A stretch of 64,000 nucleotides of DNA from Auanema rhodensis (taxonomy: Eukaryota; Nematoda; Chromadorea; Rhabditida; Rhabditidae). The position numbers were made by a program, and so were the translations under genes. The stretch spans positions 17,003,638-17,067,637 of the forward strand of contig OZ059900.1 of the NCBI GenBank assembly GCA_964057225.1. The letters run 5' to 3'. Within the stretch, counting starts at the first letter, position 1; each line of letters begins with the position of its first letter. Positions 25,995 to 41,040 of the stretch are shown piece after piece. The notes under the pieces were generated by a model, which worked only from the letters and a program-made list of their open reading frames with translations, ran no database searches and had not been told where the DNA came from.

Positions 25995-28900
25995 AAATTT
26001 CGCTGTAAACAAGATTTTGACTTACGATTTCATGTGTTCAAACTCATGCAATGTCAATGAAACCTAGCTCAAAATTGTTCGTACAACGTCTAGTTCCACT
26101 TTCACGACAAAAAAACAGGGGTTAGAAAAGTAAGGAAATTAGCATATTCTGAGGGCACGCCCCTTATGGCTAATATTGATTAAATCGATTTTTGTTCATA
26201 TGAGTCGTCAAATGCAACGAATTTCAGCGTGTTACATACTAAAATGAAGCATTTTACATGCTGAACACTAGAAAAATAAAAAAACACAGTATTTCCCATG
26301 AGAAATATTTTATTATGCTGGAAAACCAGTTTTTGGAAATTTCGCTGTAAACAAGATTTTGACTTACGATTTCATGTGTTCAAACTCATGCAATGTCAAT
26401 GAAACCTAGCTCAAAATTGTTCGTACAACGTCTAGTTCCACTTTCACGACAAAAAAACAGGGGTTAGAAAATTAAGGAAATTAGCATATTCTGAGGGCAC
26501 GCCCCTTATGGCTAATATTGATTAAATCGATTTTTGTTCATATGAGTCGTCAAATGCAACGAATTTCAGCGTGTTACATACTAAAATGAAGCATTTTACA
26601 TGCTGAACACTAGAAAAATACAAAAACACAGTATTTCCCATGAGAAATATTTTATTATGCTGGAAAACCAGTTTTTGAAAATTTCGCTGTAAACAAGGTT
26701 TTGACTTACGATTTCATGTGTTCAAACTCATGCAATGTCAATGAAACCTAGCTCAAAATTGTTCCTACAACGTCTAGTTCCACTTTCACGACAAAAAAAC
26801 AGGGGTTAGAAAATTAAGGAAATTAGCATATTCTGAGGGCACGCCCTTTATGGCTAATATTGATTAAATCGATTTTTGTTCATATGAGTCGTCAAATGCA
26901 ACGAATTTCAGCGTGTTACATACTAAAATGAAGCATTTTACATGCTGAACACTAGAAAAATACAAAAACACAGTATTTCCCATGAGAAATATTTTATTAT
27001 GCTGGAAAACCAGTTTTTGGAAATTTCGCTGTAAACAAGGTTTTGACTTACGATTTCATGTGTTCAAACTCATGCAATGTCAATGAAACCTAGCTCAAAA
27101 TTGTTCGTACAACGTCTAGTTCCACTTTCACGACAAAAAAACAGGGGTTAGAAAATTAAGGAAATTAGCATATTCTGAGGGCACGCCCCTTATGGCTAAT
27201 ATTGATTAAATCGATTTTTGTTCATATGAGTCGTCAAATGCAACGAATTTCAGCGTGTTACGTACTAAAATGAAGCATTTCACATGCTGAACACTAGAAA
27301 AATACAAAAACACAGTATTTCCCATGAGAAATATTTTATTATGCTGGAAAACCAGTTTTTGGAAATTTCGCTGTAAACAAGGTTTTGACTTACGATTTCA
27401 TGTGTTCAAACTCATGCAATGTCAATGAAACCTAGCTCAAAATTGTTCCTACAACGTCTAGTTCCACTTTCACGACAAAAAAACAGGGGTTAGAAAATTA
27501 AGGAAATTAGCATATTCTGAGGGCACGCCCTTTATGGCTAATATTGATTAAATCGATTTTTGTTCATATGAGTCGTCAAATGCAACGAATTTCAGCGTGT
27601 TACATACTAAAATGAAGCATTTCACATGCTGAACACTAGAAAAATACAAAAACACAGTATTTCCCATGAGAAATATTTTATTATGCTGGAAAACCAGTTT
27701 TTGGAAATTTCGCTGTAAACAAGGTTTTGACTTACGATTTCATGTGTTCAAACTCATGCAATGTCAATGAAACCTAGCTCAAAATTGTTCGTACAACGTC
27801 TAGTTCCACTTTCACGACAAAAAAACAGGGGTTAGAAAATTAAGGAAATTAGCATATTCTGAGGGCACGCCCCTTATGGCTAATATTGATTAAATCGATT
27901 TTTGTTCATATGAGTCGTCAAATGCAACGAATTTCAGCGTGTTACATACTAAAATTAAGCATTTTACATGCTGAACACTAGAAAAATACAAAAACACAGT
28001 AATACCCATGAGAAATATTTTATTATGCTGGAAAACCAGTTTTTGGAAATTTCGCTGTAAACAAGGTTTTGACTTACGATTTCATGTGTTCAAACTCATG
28101 CAATGTCAATGAAACCTAGCTCAAAATTGTTCGTACAACGTCTAGTTCCACTTTCACGACAAAAAAACAGGGGTTAGAAAATTAAGGAAATTAGCATATT
28201 CTGAGGGCACGCCCCTTATGGCTAATATTGATTAAATCGATTTTTGTTCATATGAGTCGTCAAATGCAACGAATTTCAGCGTGTTACATACTAAAATGAA
28301 GCATTTTACATGCTGAACACTAGAAAAATACAAAAACACAGTATTTCCCATGAGAAATATTTTATTATGCTGGAAAACCAGTTTTTGGAAATTTCGCTGT
28401 AAACAAGGTTTTGACTTACGATTTCATGTGTTCAAACTCATGCAATGTCAATGAAACCTAGCTCAAAATTGTTCGTACAACGTCTAGTTCCACTTTCACG
28501 ACAAAAAAACAGGGGTTAGAAAATTAAGGAAATTAGCATATTCTGAGAGCACGCCCTTTATGGCTAATATTGATTAAATCGATTTTTGTTCATATGAGTC
28601 GTCAAATGCAACGAATTTCAGCGTGTTACATACTAAAATGAAGCATTTTACATGCTGAACGCTAGAAAAATACAAAAACACAGTATTACCCATGAGAAAT
28701 ATTTTATTATGCTGGAAAACCAGTTTTTGGAAATTTCGCTGTAAACAAGGTTTTGACTTACGATTTCATGTGTTCAAACTCATGCAATGTCAATGAAACC
28801 TAGCTCAAAATTGTTCCTACAACGTCTAGTTCCACTTTCACGACAAAAAAACAGGGGTTAGAAAATTAAGGAAATTAGCATATTCTGAGGGCACGCCCCT

Positions 28901-31807
28901 TATGGCTAATATTGATTAAATCGATTTTTGTTCATATGAGTCGTCAAATGCAACGAATTTCAGCGTGTTACATACTAAAATGAAGCATTTTGTATGCTGA
29001 ACACTAGAAAAATACAAAAACATAGTGTTTCCCATGAGAAATATTTTATTATGCTGGAAAACCAGTTTTTGGAAATTTCGCTGTAAACAAGGTTTTGACT
29101 TACGATTTCATGTGTTCAAACTCATGCAATGTCAATGAAACCTAGCTCAAAATTGTTCCTACAACGTCTAGTTCCACTTTCACGACAAAAAAACAGGGGT
29201 TAGAAAATTAAGGAAATTAGCATATTCTGAGGGCACGCCCTTTATGGCTAATATTGATTAAATCGATTTTTGTTCATATGAGTCGTCAAATGCAACGAAT
29301 TTCAGCGTGTTACATACTAAAATGAAGCATTTCACATGCTGAACACTAGAAAAATACAAAACACAGTATTTCCCATGAGAAATATTTTATTATGCTGGAA
29401 AACCAGTTTTTGGAAATTTCGCTGTAAACAAGGTTTTGACTTACGATTTCATGTGTTCAAACTCATGCAATGTCAATGAAACCTAGCTCAAAATTGTTCG
29501 TACAACGTCTAGTTCCACTTTCACGACAAAAAAACAGGGGTTAGAAAATTAAGGAAATTAGCATATTCTGAGGGCACGCCCCTTATGGCTAATATTGATT
29601 AAATCGATTTTTGTTCATATGAGTCGTCAAATGCAACGAATTTCAGCGTGTTACATACTAAAATTAAGCATTTTACATGCTGAACACTAGAAAAATACAA
29701 AAACACAGTAATACCCATGAGAAATATTTTATTATGCTGGAAAACCAGTTTTTGGAAATTTCGCTGTAAACAAGGTTTTGACTTACGATTTCATGTGTTC
29801 AAACTCATGCAATGTCAATGAAACCTAGCTCAAAATTGTTCGTACAACGTCTAGTTCCACTTTCACGACAAAAAAACAGGGGTTAGAAAATTAAGGAAAT
29901 TAGCATATTCTGAGGGCACGCCCCTTATGGCTAATATTGATTAAATCGATTTTTGTTCATATGAGTCGTCAAATGCAACGAATTTCAGCGTGTTACATAC
30001 TAAAATGAAGCATTTTACATGCTGAACACTAGAAAAATACAAAAACACAGTATTTCCCATGAGAAATATTTTATTATGCTGGAAAACCAGTTTTTGGAAA
30101 TTTCGCTGTAAACAAGGTTTTGACTTACGATTTCATGTGTTCAAACTCATGCAATGTCAATGAAACCTAGCTCAAAATTGTTCGTACAACGTCTAGTTCC
30201 ACTTTCACGACAAAAAAACAGGGGTTAGAAAATTAAGGAAATTAGCATATTCTGAGAGCACGCCCTTTATGGCTAATATTGATTAAATCGATTTTTGTTC
30301 ATATGAGTCGTCAAATGCAACGAATTTCAGCGTGTTACATACTAAAATGAAGCATTTTACATGCTGAACGCTAGAAAAATACAAAAACACAGTATTACCC
30401 ATGAGAAATATTTTATTATGCTGGAAAACCAGTTTTTGGAAATTTCGCTGTAAACAAGGTTTTGACTTACGATTTCATGTGTTCAAACTCATGCAATGTC
30501 AATGAAACCTAGCTCAAAATTGTTCGTACAACGTCTAGTTCCACTTTCACGACAAAAAAACAGGGGTTAGAAAATTAAGGAAATTAGCATATTCTGAGGG
30601 CACGCCCCTTATGGCTAATATTGATTAAATCGATTTTTGTTCATATGAGTCGTCAAATGCAACGAATTTCAGCGTGTTACATACTAAAATGAAGCATTTT
30701 ACATGCTGAACACTAGAAAAATACAAAAACACAGTATTTCCCATGAGAAATATTTTATTATGCTGGAAAACCAGTTTTTGGAAATTTCGCTGTAAACAAG
30801 GTTTTGACTTACGATTTCATGTGTTCAAACTCATGCAATGTCAATGAAACCTAGCTCAAAATTGTTCGTACAACGTCTAGTTCCACTTTCACGACAAAAA
30901 AACAGGGGTTAGAAAATTAAGGAAATTAGCATATTCTGAGAGCACGCCCTTTATGGCTAATATTGATTAAATCGATTTTTGTTCATATGAGTCGTCAAAT
31001 GCAACGAATTTCAGCGTGTTACATACTAAAATGAAGCATTTTACATGCTGAACGCTAGAAAAATACAAAAACACAGTATTACCCATGAGAAATATTTTAT
31101 TATGCTGGAAAACCAGTTTTTGGAAATTTCGCTGTAAACAAGGTTTTGACTTACGATTTCATGTGTTCAAACTCATGCAATGTCAATGAAACCTAGCTCA
31201 AAATTGTTCGTACAACGTCTAGTTCCACTTTCACGACAAAAAAACAGGGGTTAGAAAATTAAGGAAATTAGCATATTCTGAGGGCACGCCCCTTATGGCT
31301 AATATTGATTAAATCGATTTTTGTTCATATGAGTCGTCAAATGCAACGAATTTCAGCGTGTTACATACTAAAATGAAGCATTTTACATGCTGAACACTAG
31401 AAAAATACAAAAACACAGTATTTCCCATGAGAAATATTTTATTATGCTGGAAAACCAGTTTTTGGAAATTTCGCTGTAAACAAGGTTTTGACTTACGATT
31501 TCATGTGTTCAAACTCATGCAATGTCAATGAAACCTAGCTCAAAATTGTTCGTACAACGTCTAGTTCCACTTTCACGACAAAAAAACAGGGGTTAGAAAA
31601 TTAAGGAAATTAGCATATTCTGAGGGCACGCCCTTTATGGCTAATATTGATTAAATCGATTTTTGTTCATATGAGTCGTCAAATGCAACGAATTTCAGCG
31701 TGTTACATACTAAAATGAAGCATTTCACATGCTGAACACTAGAAAAATACAAAAACACAGTATTTCCCATGAGAAATATTTTATTATGCTGGAAAACCAG
31801 TTTTTGG
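24627..31807 (+). repeat. HOR version 1, cleanest copy (21 monomers, 7181 bp)
   Basis: The order is c c d e f g a b h i j k l m i j k j k j n without extra blocks. Length is 21 x 342 minus one base, because of the m deletion at 29358-29361. I used it as the reference for the other versions. The j k j k j part at 29756-31465 is an internal dimer repeat that is preserved in version 2. Confidence 0.85.
29073..29413 (+). repeat. 341-bp m monomer (first of four)
   Basis: An h-type copy with four A instead of five at 29358-29361. The same 1-bp deletion recurs at 40985-40988, 49876-49879 and 55347-55350, each time directly after an l monomer and before an i monomer. It is a marker for HOR phase and for aligning the four versions. 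Confidence 0.92.
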
Positions 31808-34543
31808 AAATTTCGCTGTAAACAAGGTTTTGACTTACGATTTCATGTGTTCAAACTCATGCAATGTCAATGAAACCTAGCTCAAAATTGTTCGTACAAC
31901 GTCTAGTTCCACTTTCACGACAAAAAAACAGGGGTTAGAAAATTAAGGAAATTAGCATATTCTGAGGGCACGCCCCTTATGGCTAATATTGATTAAATCG
32001 ATTTTTGTTCATATGAGTCGTCAAATGCAACGAATTTCAGCGTGTTACATACTAAAATGAAGCATTTTACATGCTGAACACTAGAAAAATACAAAAACAC
32101 AGTAATACCCATGAGAAATATTTTATTATGCTGGAAAACCAGTTTTTGGAAATTTCGCTGTAAACAAGGTTTTGACTTACGATTTCATGTGTTCAAACTC
32201 ATGCAATGTCAATGAAACCTAGCTCAAAATTGTTCGTACAACGTCTAGTTCCACTTTCACGACAAAAAAACAGGGGTTAGAAAATTAAGGAAATTAGCAT
32301 ATTCTGAGGGCACGCCCCTTATGGCTAATATTGATTAAATCGATTTTTGTTCATATGAGTCGTCAAATGCAACGAATTTCAGCGTGTTACATACTAAAAT
32401 GAAGCATTTTACATGCTGAACACTAGAAAAATACAAAAACACAGTAATACCCATGAGAAATATTTTATTATGCTGGAAAACCAGTTTTTGGAAATTTCGC
32501 TGTAAACAAGGTTTTGACTTACGATTTCATGTGTTCAAACTCATGCAATGTCAATGAAACCTAGCTCAAAATTGTTAATACAATGTCTAGTTCCACTTTC
32601 ACGACAAAAAAACAGGGGTTAGAAAATTAAGGAAATTAGCATATTCTGAGGGCACGCCCCTTATGGCTAATATTGATTAAATCGATTTTTGTTCATATGA
32701 GTCGTCAAATGCAACGAATTTCAGCGTGTTACATACTAAAATAAAGCATTTTACATGCTGAACACTAGAAAAATACAAAAACACAGTATTTCCCATGAGA
32801 AATATTTTATTATGCTGGAAAACCAGTTTTTGGAAATTTCGCTGTAAACAAGGTTTTGACTTACGATTTCATGTGTTCAAACTCATGCAATGTCAATGAA
32901 ACCCAGCTCAAAATTGTTCGTACAACGTCTAGTTCCACTTTCACGACAAAAAAACAGGGGTTAGAAAATTAAGGAAATTAGCATATTCTGAGGGCACGCC
33001 CCTTATGGCTAATATTGATTAAATCGATTTTTGTTCATATGAGTCGTCAAATGCAACGAATTTCAGCGTGTTACATACTAAAATGAAGCATTTTACATGC
33101 TGAACACTAGAAAAATACAAAAACACAGTATTTCCCATGAGAAATATTTTATTATGCTGGAAAACCAGTTTTTGGAAATTTCGCTGTAAACAAGGTTTTG
33201 ACTTACGATTTCATGTGTTCAAACTCATGCAATGTCAATGAAACCTAGCTCAAAATTGTTCGTACAACGTCTAGTTCCACTTTCACGACAAAAAAACAGG
33301 GGTTAGAAAATTAAGGAAATTAGCATATTCTGAGGGCACGCCCCTTATGGCTAATATTGATTAAATCGATTTTTGTTCATATGAGTCGTCAAATGCAACG
33401 AATTTCAGCGTGTTACATACTAAAATGAAGCATTTTACATGCTGAACACTAGAAAAATACAAAAACACAGTAATACCCATGAGAAATATTTTATTATGCT
33501 GGAAAACCAGTTTTTGGAAATTTCGCTGTAAACAAGGTTTTGACTTACGATTTCATGTGTTCAAACTCATGCAATGTCAATGAAACCTAGCTCAAAATTG
33601 TTCGTACAACGTCTAGTTCCACTTTCACGACAAAAAAACAGGGGTTAGAAAATTAAGGAAATTAGCATATTCTGAGGGCACGCCCCTTATGGCTAATATT
33701 GATTAAATCGATTTTTGTTCATATGAGTCGTCAAATGCAACGAATTTCAGCGTGTTACATACTAAAATGAAGCATTTTACATGCTGAACACTAGAAAAAT
33801 ACAAAAACACAGTAATACCCATGAGAAATATTTTATTATGCTGGAAAACCAGTTTTTGGAAATTTCGCTGTAAACAAGGTTTTGACTTACGATTTCATGT
33901 GTTCAAACTCATGCAATGTCAATGAAACCTAGCTCAAAATTGTTAATACAATGTCTAGTTCCACTTTCACGACAAAAAAACAGGGGTTAGAAAATTAAGG
34001 AAATTAGCATATTCTGAGGGCACGCCCCTTATGGCTAATATTGATTAAATCGATTTTTGTTCATATGAGTCGTCAAATGCAACGAATTTCAGCGTGTTAC
34101 ATACTAAAATAAAGCATTTTACATGCTGAACACTAGAAAAATACAAAAACACAGTATTTCCCATGAGAAATATTTTATTATGCTGGAAAACCAGTTTTTG
34201 GAAATTTCGCTGTAAACAAGGTTTTGACTTACGATTTCATGTGTTCAAACTCATGCAATGTCAATGAAACCCAGCTCAAAATTGTTCGTACAACGTCTAG
34301 TTCCACTTTCACGACAAAAAAACAGGGGTTAGAAAATTAAGGAAATTAGCATATTCTGAGGGCACGCCCCTTATGGCTAATATTGATTAAATCGATTTTT
34401 GTTCATATGAGTCGTCAAATGCAACGAATTTCAGCGTGTTACATACTAAAATGAAGCATTTTACATGCTGAACACTAGAAAAATACAAAAACACAGTATT
34501 TCCCATGAGAAATATTTTATTATGCTGGAAAACCAGTTTTTGG
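31808..34543 (+). repeat. 4-monomer tandem duplication c c d e / c c d e (1368-bp period)
   Basis: The blocks 31808-33175 and 33176-34543 carry the same run of variants (AATA, AATA, 86-87AA with 252A, 71C). I saw no difference between them at the diagnostic sites, so the duplication is probably very recent. Confidence 0.85.
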
Positions 34544-35227
34544 AAATTTCGCTGTAAACAAGATTTTGACTTACGATTTCATGTGTTCAAACTCATGCAA
34601 TGTCAATGAAACCTAGCTCAAAATTGTTCGTACAACGTCTAGTTCCACTTTCACGACAAAAAAACAGGGGTTAGAAAAGTAAGGAAATTAGCATATTCTG
34701 AGGGCACGCCCCTTATGGCTAATATTGATTAAATCGATTTTTGTTCATATGAGTCGTCAAATGCAACGAATTTCAGCGTGTTACATACTAAAATGAAGCA
34801 TTTTACATGCTGAACACTAGAAAAATAAAAAAACACAGTATTTCCCATGAGAAATATTTTATTATGCTGGAAAACCAGTTTTTGGAAATTTCGCTGTAAA
34901 CAAGATTTTGACTTACGATTTCATGTGTTCAAACTCATGCAATGTCAATGAAACCTAGCTCAAAATTGTTCGTACAACGTCTAGTTCCACTTTCACGACA
35001 AAAAAACAGGGGTTAGAAAATTAAGGAAATTAGCATATTCTGAGGGCACGCCCCTTATGGCTAATATTGATTAAATCGATTTTTGTTCATATGAGTCGTC
35101 AAATGCAACGAATTTCAGCGTGTTACATACTAAAATGAAGCATTTTACATGCTGAACACTAGAAAAATACAAAAACACAGTATTTCCCATGAGAAATATT
35201 TTATTATGCTGGAAAACCAGTTTTTGA

Positions 35228-38200
35228 AAATTTCGCTGTAAACAAGGTTTTGACTTACGATTTCATGTGTTCAAACTCATGCAATGTCAATGAAACCTAG
35301 CTCAAAATTGTTCCTACAACGTCTAGTTCCACTTTCACGACAAAAAAACAGGGGTTAGAAAATTAAGGAAATTAGCATATTCTGAGGGCACGCCCTTTAT
35401 GGCTAATATTGATTAAATCGATTTTTGTTCATATGAGTCGTCAAATGCAACGAATTTCAGCGTGTTACATACTAAAATGAAGCATTTTACATGCTGAACA
35501 CTAGAAAAATACAAAAACACAGTATTTCCCATGAGAAATATTTTATTATGCTGGAAAACCAGTTTTTGGAAATTTCGCTGTAAACACGGTTTTGACTTAC
35601 GATTTCATGTGTTCAAACTCATGCAATGTCAATGAAACCTAGCTCAAAATTGTTCGTACAACGTCTAGTTCCACTTTCACGACAAAAAAACAGGGGTTAG
35701 AAAATTAAGGAAATTAGCATATTCTGAGGGCACGCCCCTTATGGCTAATATTGATTAAATCGATTTTTGTTCATATGAGTCGTCAAATGCAACGAATTTC
35801 AGCGTGTTACGTACTAAAATGAAGCATTTCACATGCTGAACACTAGAAAAATACAAAAACACAGTATTTCCCATGAGAAATATTTTATTATGCTGGAAAA
35901 CCAGTTTTTGGAAATTTCGCTGTAAACAAGGTTTTGACTTACGATTTCATGTGTTCAAACTCATGCAATGTCAATGAAACCTAGCTCAAAATTGTTCCTA
36001 CAACGTCTAGTTCCACTTTCACGACAAAAAAACAGGGGTTAGAAAATTAAGGAAATTAGCATATTCTGAGGGCACGCCCTTTATGGCTAATATTGATTAA
36101 ATCGATTTTTGTTCATATGAGTCGTCAAATGCAACGAATTTCAGCGTGTTACATACTAAAATGAAGCATTTCACATGCTGAACACTAGAAAAATACAAAA
36201 ACACAGTATTTCCCATGAGAAATATTTTATTATGCTGGAAAACCAGTTTTTGGAAATTTCGCTGTAAACAAGGTTTTGACTTACGATTTCATGTGTTCAA
36301 ACTCATGCAATGTCAATGAAACCTAGCTCAAAATTGTTCGTACAACGTCTAGTTCCACTTTCACGACAAAAAAACAGGGGTTAGAAAATTAAGGAAATTA
36401 GCATATTCTGAGGGCACGCCCCTTATGGCTAATATTGATTAAATCGATTTTTGTTCATATGAGTCGTCAAATGCAACGAATTTCAGCGTGTTACATACTA
36501 AAATTAAGCATTTTACATGCTGAACACTAGAAAAATACAAAAACACAGTAATACCCATGAGAAATATTTTATTATGCTGGAAAACCAGTTTTTGGAAATT
36601 TCGCTGTAAACAAGGTTTTGACTTACGATTTCATGTGTTCAAACTCATGCAATGTCAATGAAACCTAGCTCAAAATTGTTCCTACAACGTCTAGTTCCAC
36701 TTTCACGACAAAAAAACAGGGGTTAGAAAATTAAGGAAATTAGCATATTCTGAGGGCACGCCCTTTATGGCTAATATTGATTAAATCGATTTTTGTTCAT
36801 ATGAGTCGTCAAATGCAACGAATTTCAGCGTGTTACGTACTAAAATGAAGCATTTCACATGCTGAACACTAGAAAAATACAAAAACACAGTATTTCCCAT
36901 GAGAAATATTTTATTATGCTGGAAAACCAGTTTTTGGAAATTTCGCTGTAAACAAGGTTTTGACTTACGATTTCATGTGTTCAAACTCATGCAATGTCAA
37001 TGAAACCTAGCTCAAAATTGTTCCTACAACGTCTAGTTCCACTTTCACGACAAAAAAACAGGGGTTAGAAAATTAAGGAAATTAGCATATTCTGAGGGCA
37101 CGCCCCTTATGGCTAATATTGATTAAATCGATTTTTGTTCATATGAGTCGTCAAATGCAACGAATTTCAGCGTGTTACATACTAAAATGAAGCATTTTAC
37201 ATGCTGAACACTAGAAAAATACAAAAACACAGTATTTCCCATGAGAAATATTTTATTATGCTGGAAAACCAGTTTTTGGAAATTTCGCTGTAAACACGGT
37301 TTTGACTTACGATTTCATGTGTTCAAACTCATGCAATGTCAATGAAACCTAGCTCAAAATTGTTCGTACAACGTCTAGTTCCACTTTCACGACAAAAAAA
37401 CAGGGGTTAGAAAATTAAGGAAATTAGCATATTCTGAGGGCACGCCCCTTATGGCTAATATTGATTAAATCGATTTTTGTTCATATGAGTCGTCAAATGC
37501 AACGAATTTCAGCGTGTTACGTACTAAAATGAAGCATTTCACATGCTGAACACTAGAAAAATACAAAAACACAGTATTTCCCATGAGAAATATTTTATTA
37601 TGCTGGAAAACCAGTTTTTGGAAATTTCGCTGTAAACAAGGTTTTGACTTACGATTTCATGTGTTCAAACTCATGCAATGTCAATGAAACCTAGCTCAAA
37701 ATTGTTCCTACAACGTCTAGTTCCACTTTCACGACAAAAAAACAGGGGTTAGAAAATTAAGGAAATTAGCATATTCTGAGGGCACGCCCTTTATGGCTAA
37801 TATTGATTAAATCGATTTTTGTTCATATGAGTCGTCAAATGCAACGAATTTCAGCGTGTTACATACTAAAATGAAGCATTTCACATGCTGAACACTAGAA
37901 AAATACAAAAACACAGTATTTCCCATGAGAAATATTTTATTATGCTGGAAAACCAGTTTTTGGAAATTTCGCTGTAAACAAGGTTTTGACTTACGATTTC
38001 ATGTGTTCAAACTCATGCAATGTCAATGAAACCTAGCTCAAAATTGTTCGTACAACGTCTAGTTCCACTTTCACGACAAAAAAACAGGGGTTAGAAAATT
38101 AAGGAAATTAGCATATTCTGAGGGCACGCCCCTTATGGCTAATATTGATTAAATCGATTTTTGTTCATATGAGTCGTCAAATGCAACGAATTTCAGCGTG

Positions 38201-39673
38201 TTACATACTAAAATTAAGCATTTTACATGCTGAACACTAGAAAAATACAAAAACACAGTAATACCCATGAGAAATATTTTATTATGCTGGAAAACCAGTT
38301 TTTGGAAATTTCGCTGTAAACAAGGTTTTGACTTACGATTTCATGTGTTCAAACTCATGCAATGTCAATGAAACCTAGCTCAAAATTGTTCCTACAACGT
38401 CTAGTTCCACTTTCACGACAAAAAAACAGGGGTTAGAAAATTAAGGAAATTAGCATATTCTGAGGGCACGCCCTTTATGGCTAATATTGATTAAATCGAT
38501 TTTTGTTCATATGAGTCGTCAAATGCAACGAATTTCAGCGTGTTACATACTAAAATGAAGCATTTTACATGCTGAACACTAGAAAAATACAAAAACACAG
38601 TATTTCCCATGAGAAATATTTTATTATGCTGGAAAACCAGTTTTTGGAAATTTCGCTGTAAACAAGGTTTTGACTTACGATTTCATGTGTTCAAACTCAT
38701 GCAATGTCAATGAAACCTAGCTCAAAATTGTTCGTACAACGTCTAGTTCCACTTTCACGACAAAAAAACAGGGGTTAGAAAATTAAGGAAATTAGCATAT
38801 TCTGAGGGCACGCCCCTTATGGCTAATATTGATTAAATCGATTTTTGTTCATATGAGTCGTCAAATGCAACGAATTTCAGCGTGTTACGTACTAAAATGA
38901 AGCATTTCACATGCTGAACACTAGAAAAATACAAAAACACAGTATTTCCCATGAGAAATATTTTATTATGCTGGAAAACCAGTTTTTGGAAATTTCGCTG
39001 TAAACAAGGTTTTGACTTACGATTTCATGTGTTCAAACTCATGCAATGTCAATGAAACCTAGCTCAAAATTGTTCCTACAACGTCTAGTTCCACTTTCAC
39101 GACAAAAAAACAGGGGTTAGAAAATTAAGGAAATTAGCATATTCTGAGGGCACGCCCTTTATGGCTAATATTGATTAAATCGATTTTTGTTCATATGAGT
39201 CGTCAAATGCAACGAATTTCAGCGTGTTACATACTAAAATGAAGCATTTCACATGCTGAACACTAGAAAAATACAAAAACACAGTATTTCCCATGAGAAA
39301 TATTTTATTATGCTGGAAAACCAGTTTTTGGAAATTTCGCTGTAAACAAGGTTTTGACTTACGATTTCATGTGTTCAAACTCATGCAATGTCAATGAAAC
39401 CTAGCTCAAAATTGTTCGTACAACGTCTAGTTCCACTTTCACGACAAAAAAACAGGGGTTAGAAAATTAAGGAAATTAGCATATTCTGAGGGCACGCCCC
39501 TTATGGCTAATATTGATTAAATCGATTTTTGTTCATATGAGTCGTCAAATGCAACGAATTTCAGCGTGTTACATACTAAAATTAAGCATTTTACATGCTG
39601 AACACTAGAAAAATACAAAAACACAGTAATACCCATGAGAAATATTTTATTATGCTGGAAAACCAGTTTTTGG
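35228..39673 (+). repeat. Nested expansion of the a b h i block, with private 18C marker
   Basis: The monomers 35570-35911 and 37280-37621 share a private A to C at position 18 (35587 and 37297). Both are b-type followed by h and i, and they lie 1710 bp (five monomers) apart. Between the blocks sit a chimeric copy, 36596-36937, with a-like left half and b-like right half, and a C/C copy. A further a b h i without 18C follows at 38306. This reads as two rounds of unequal exchange. Confidence 0.8.
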
Positions 39674-40699
39674 AAATTTCGCTGTAAACAAGGTTTTGAC
39701 TTACGATTTCATGTGTTCAAACTCATGCAATGTCAATGAAACCTAGCTCAAAATTGTTCGTACAACGTCTAGTTCCACTTTCACGACAAAAAAACAGGGG
39801 TTAGAAAATTAAGGAAATTAGCATATTCTGAGGGCACGCCCCTTATGGCTAATATTGATTAAATCGATTTTTGTTCATATGAGTCGTCAAATGCAACGAA
39901 TTTCAGCGTGTTACATACTAAAATGAAGCATTTTACATGCTGAACACTAGAAAAATACAAAAACACAGTATTTCCCATGAGAAATATTTTATTATGCTGG
40001 AAAACCAGTTTTTGGAAATTTCGCTGTAAACAAGGTTTTGACTTACGATTTCATGTGTTCAAACTCATGCAATGTCAATGAAACCTAGCTCAAAATTGTT
40101 CGTACAACGTCTAGTTCCACTTTCACGACAAAAAAACAGGGGTTAGAAAATTAAGGAAATTAGCATATTCTGAGAGCACGCCCTTTATGGCTAATATTGA
40201 TTAAATCGATTTTTGTTCATATGAGTCGTCAAATGCAACGAATTTCAGCGTGTTACATACTAAAATGAAGCATTTTACATGCTGAACGCTAGAAAAATAC
40301 AAAAACACAGTATTACCCATGAGAAATATTTTATTATGCTGGAAAACCAGTTTTTGGAAATTTCGCTGTAAACAAGGTTTTGACTTACGATTTCATGTGT
40401 TCAAACTCATGCAATGTCAATGAAACCTAGCTCAAAATTGTTCCTACAACGTCTAGTTCCACTTTCACGACAAAAAAAAAGGGGTTAGAAAATTAAGGAA
40501 ATTAGCATATTCTGAGGGCACGCCCCTTATGGCTAATATTGATTAAATCGATTTTTGTTCATATGAGTCGTCAAATGCAACGAATTTCAGCGTGTTACAT
40601 ACTAAAATGAAGCATTTTGTATGCTGAACACTAGAAAAATACAAAAACATAGTGTTTCCCATGAGAAATATTTTATTATGCTGGAAAACCAGTTTTTGG

Positions 40700-41040
40700 A
40701 AATTTCGCTGTAAACAAGGTTTTGACTTACGATTTCATGTGTTCAAACTCATGCAATGTCAATGAAACCTAGCTCAAAATTGTTCCTACAACGTCTAGTT
40801 CCACTTTCACGACAAAAAAACAGGGGTTAGAAAATTAAGGAAATTAGCATATTCTGAGGGCACGCCCTTTATGGCTAATATTGATTAAATCGATTTTTGT
40901 TCATATGAGTCGTCAAATGCAACGAATTTCAGCGTGTTACATACTAAAATGAAGCATTTCACATGCTGAACACTAGAAAAATACAAAACACAGTATTTCC
41001 CATGAGAAATATTTTATTATGCTGGAAAACCAGTTTTTGG
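40700..41040 (+). repeat. 341-bp m monomer (second)
   Basis: It carries the same 1-bp A deletion (run at 40985-40988) in the same l-m-i context as the first m copy. The l copy before it (40358-40699) has a private C to A at 40479. Confidence 0.92.
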
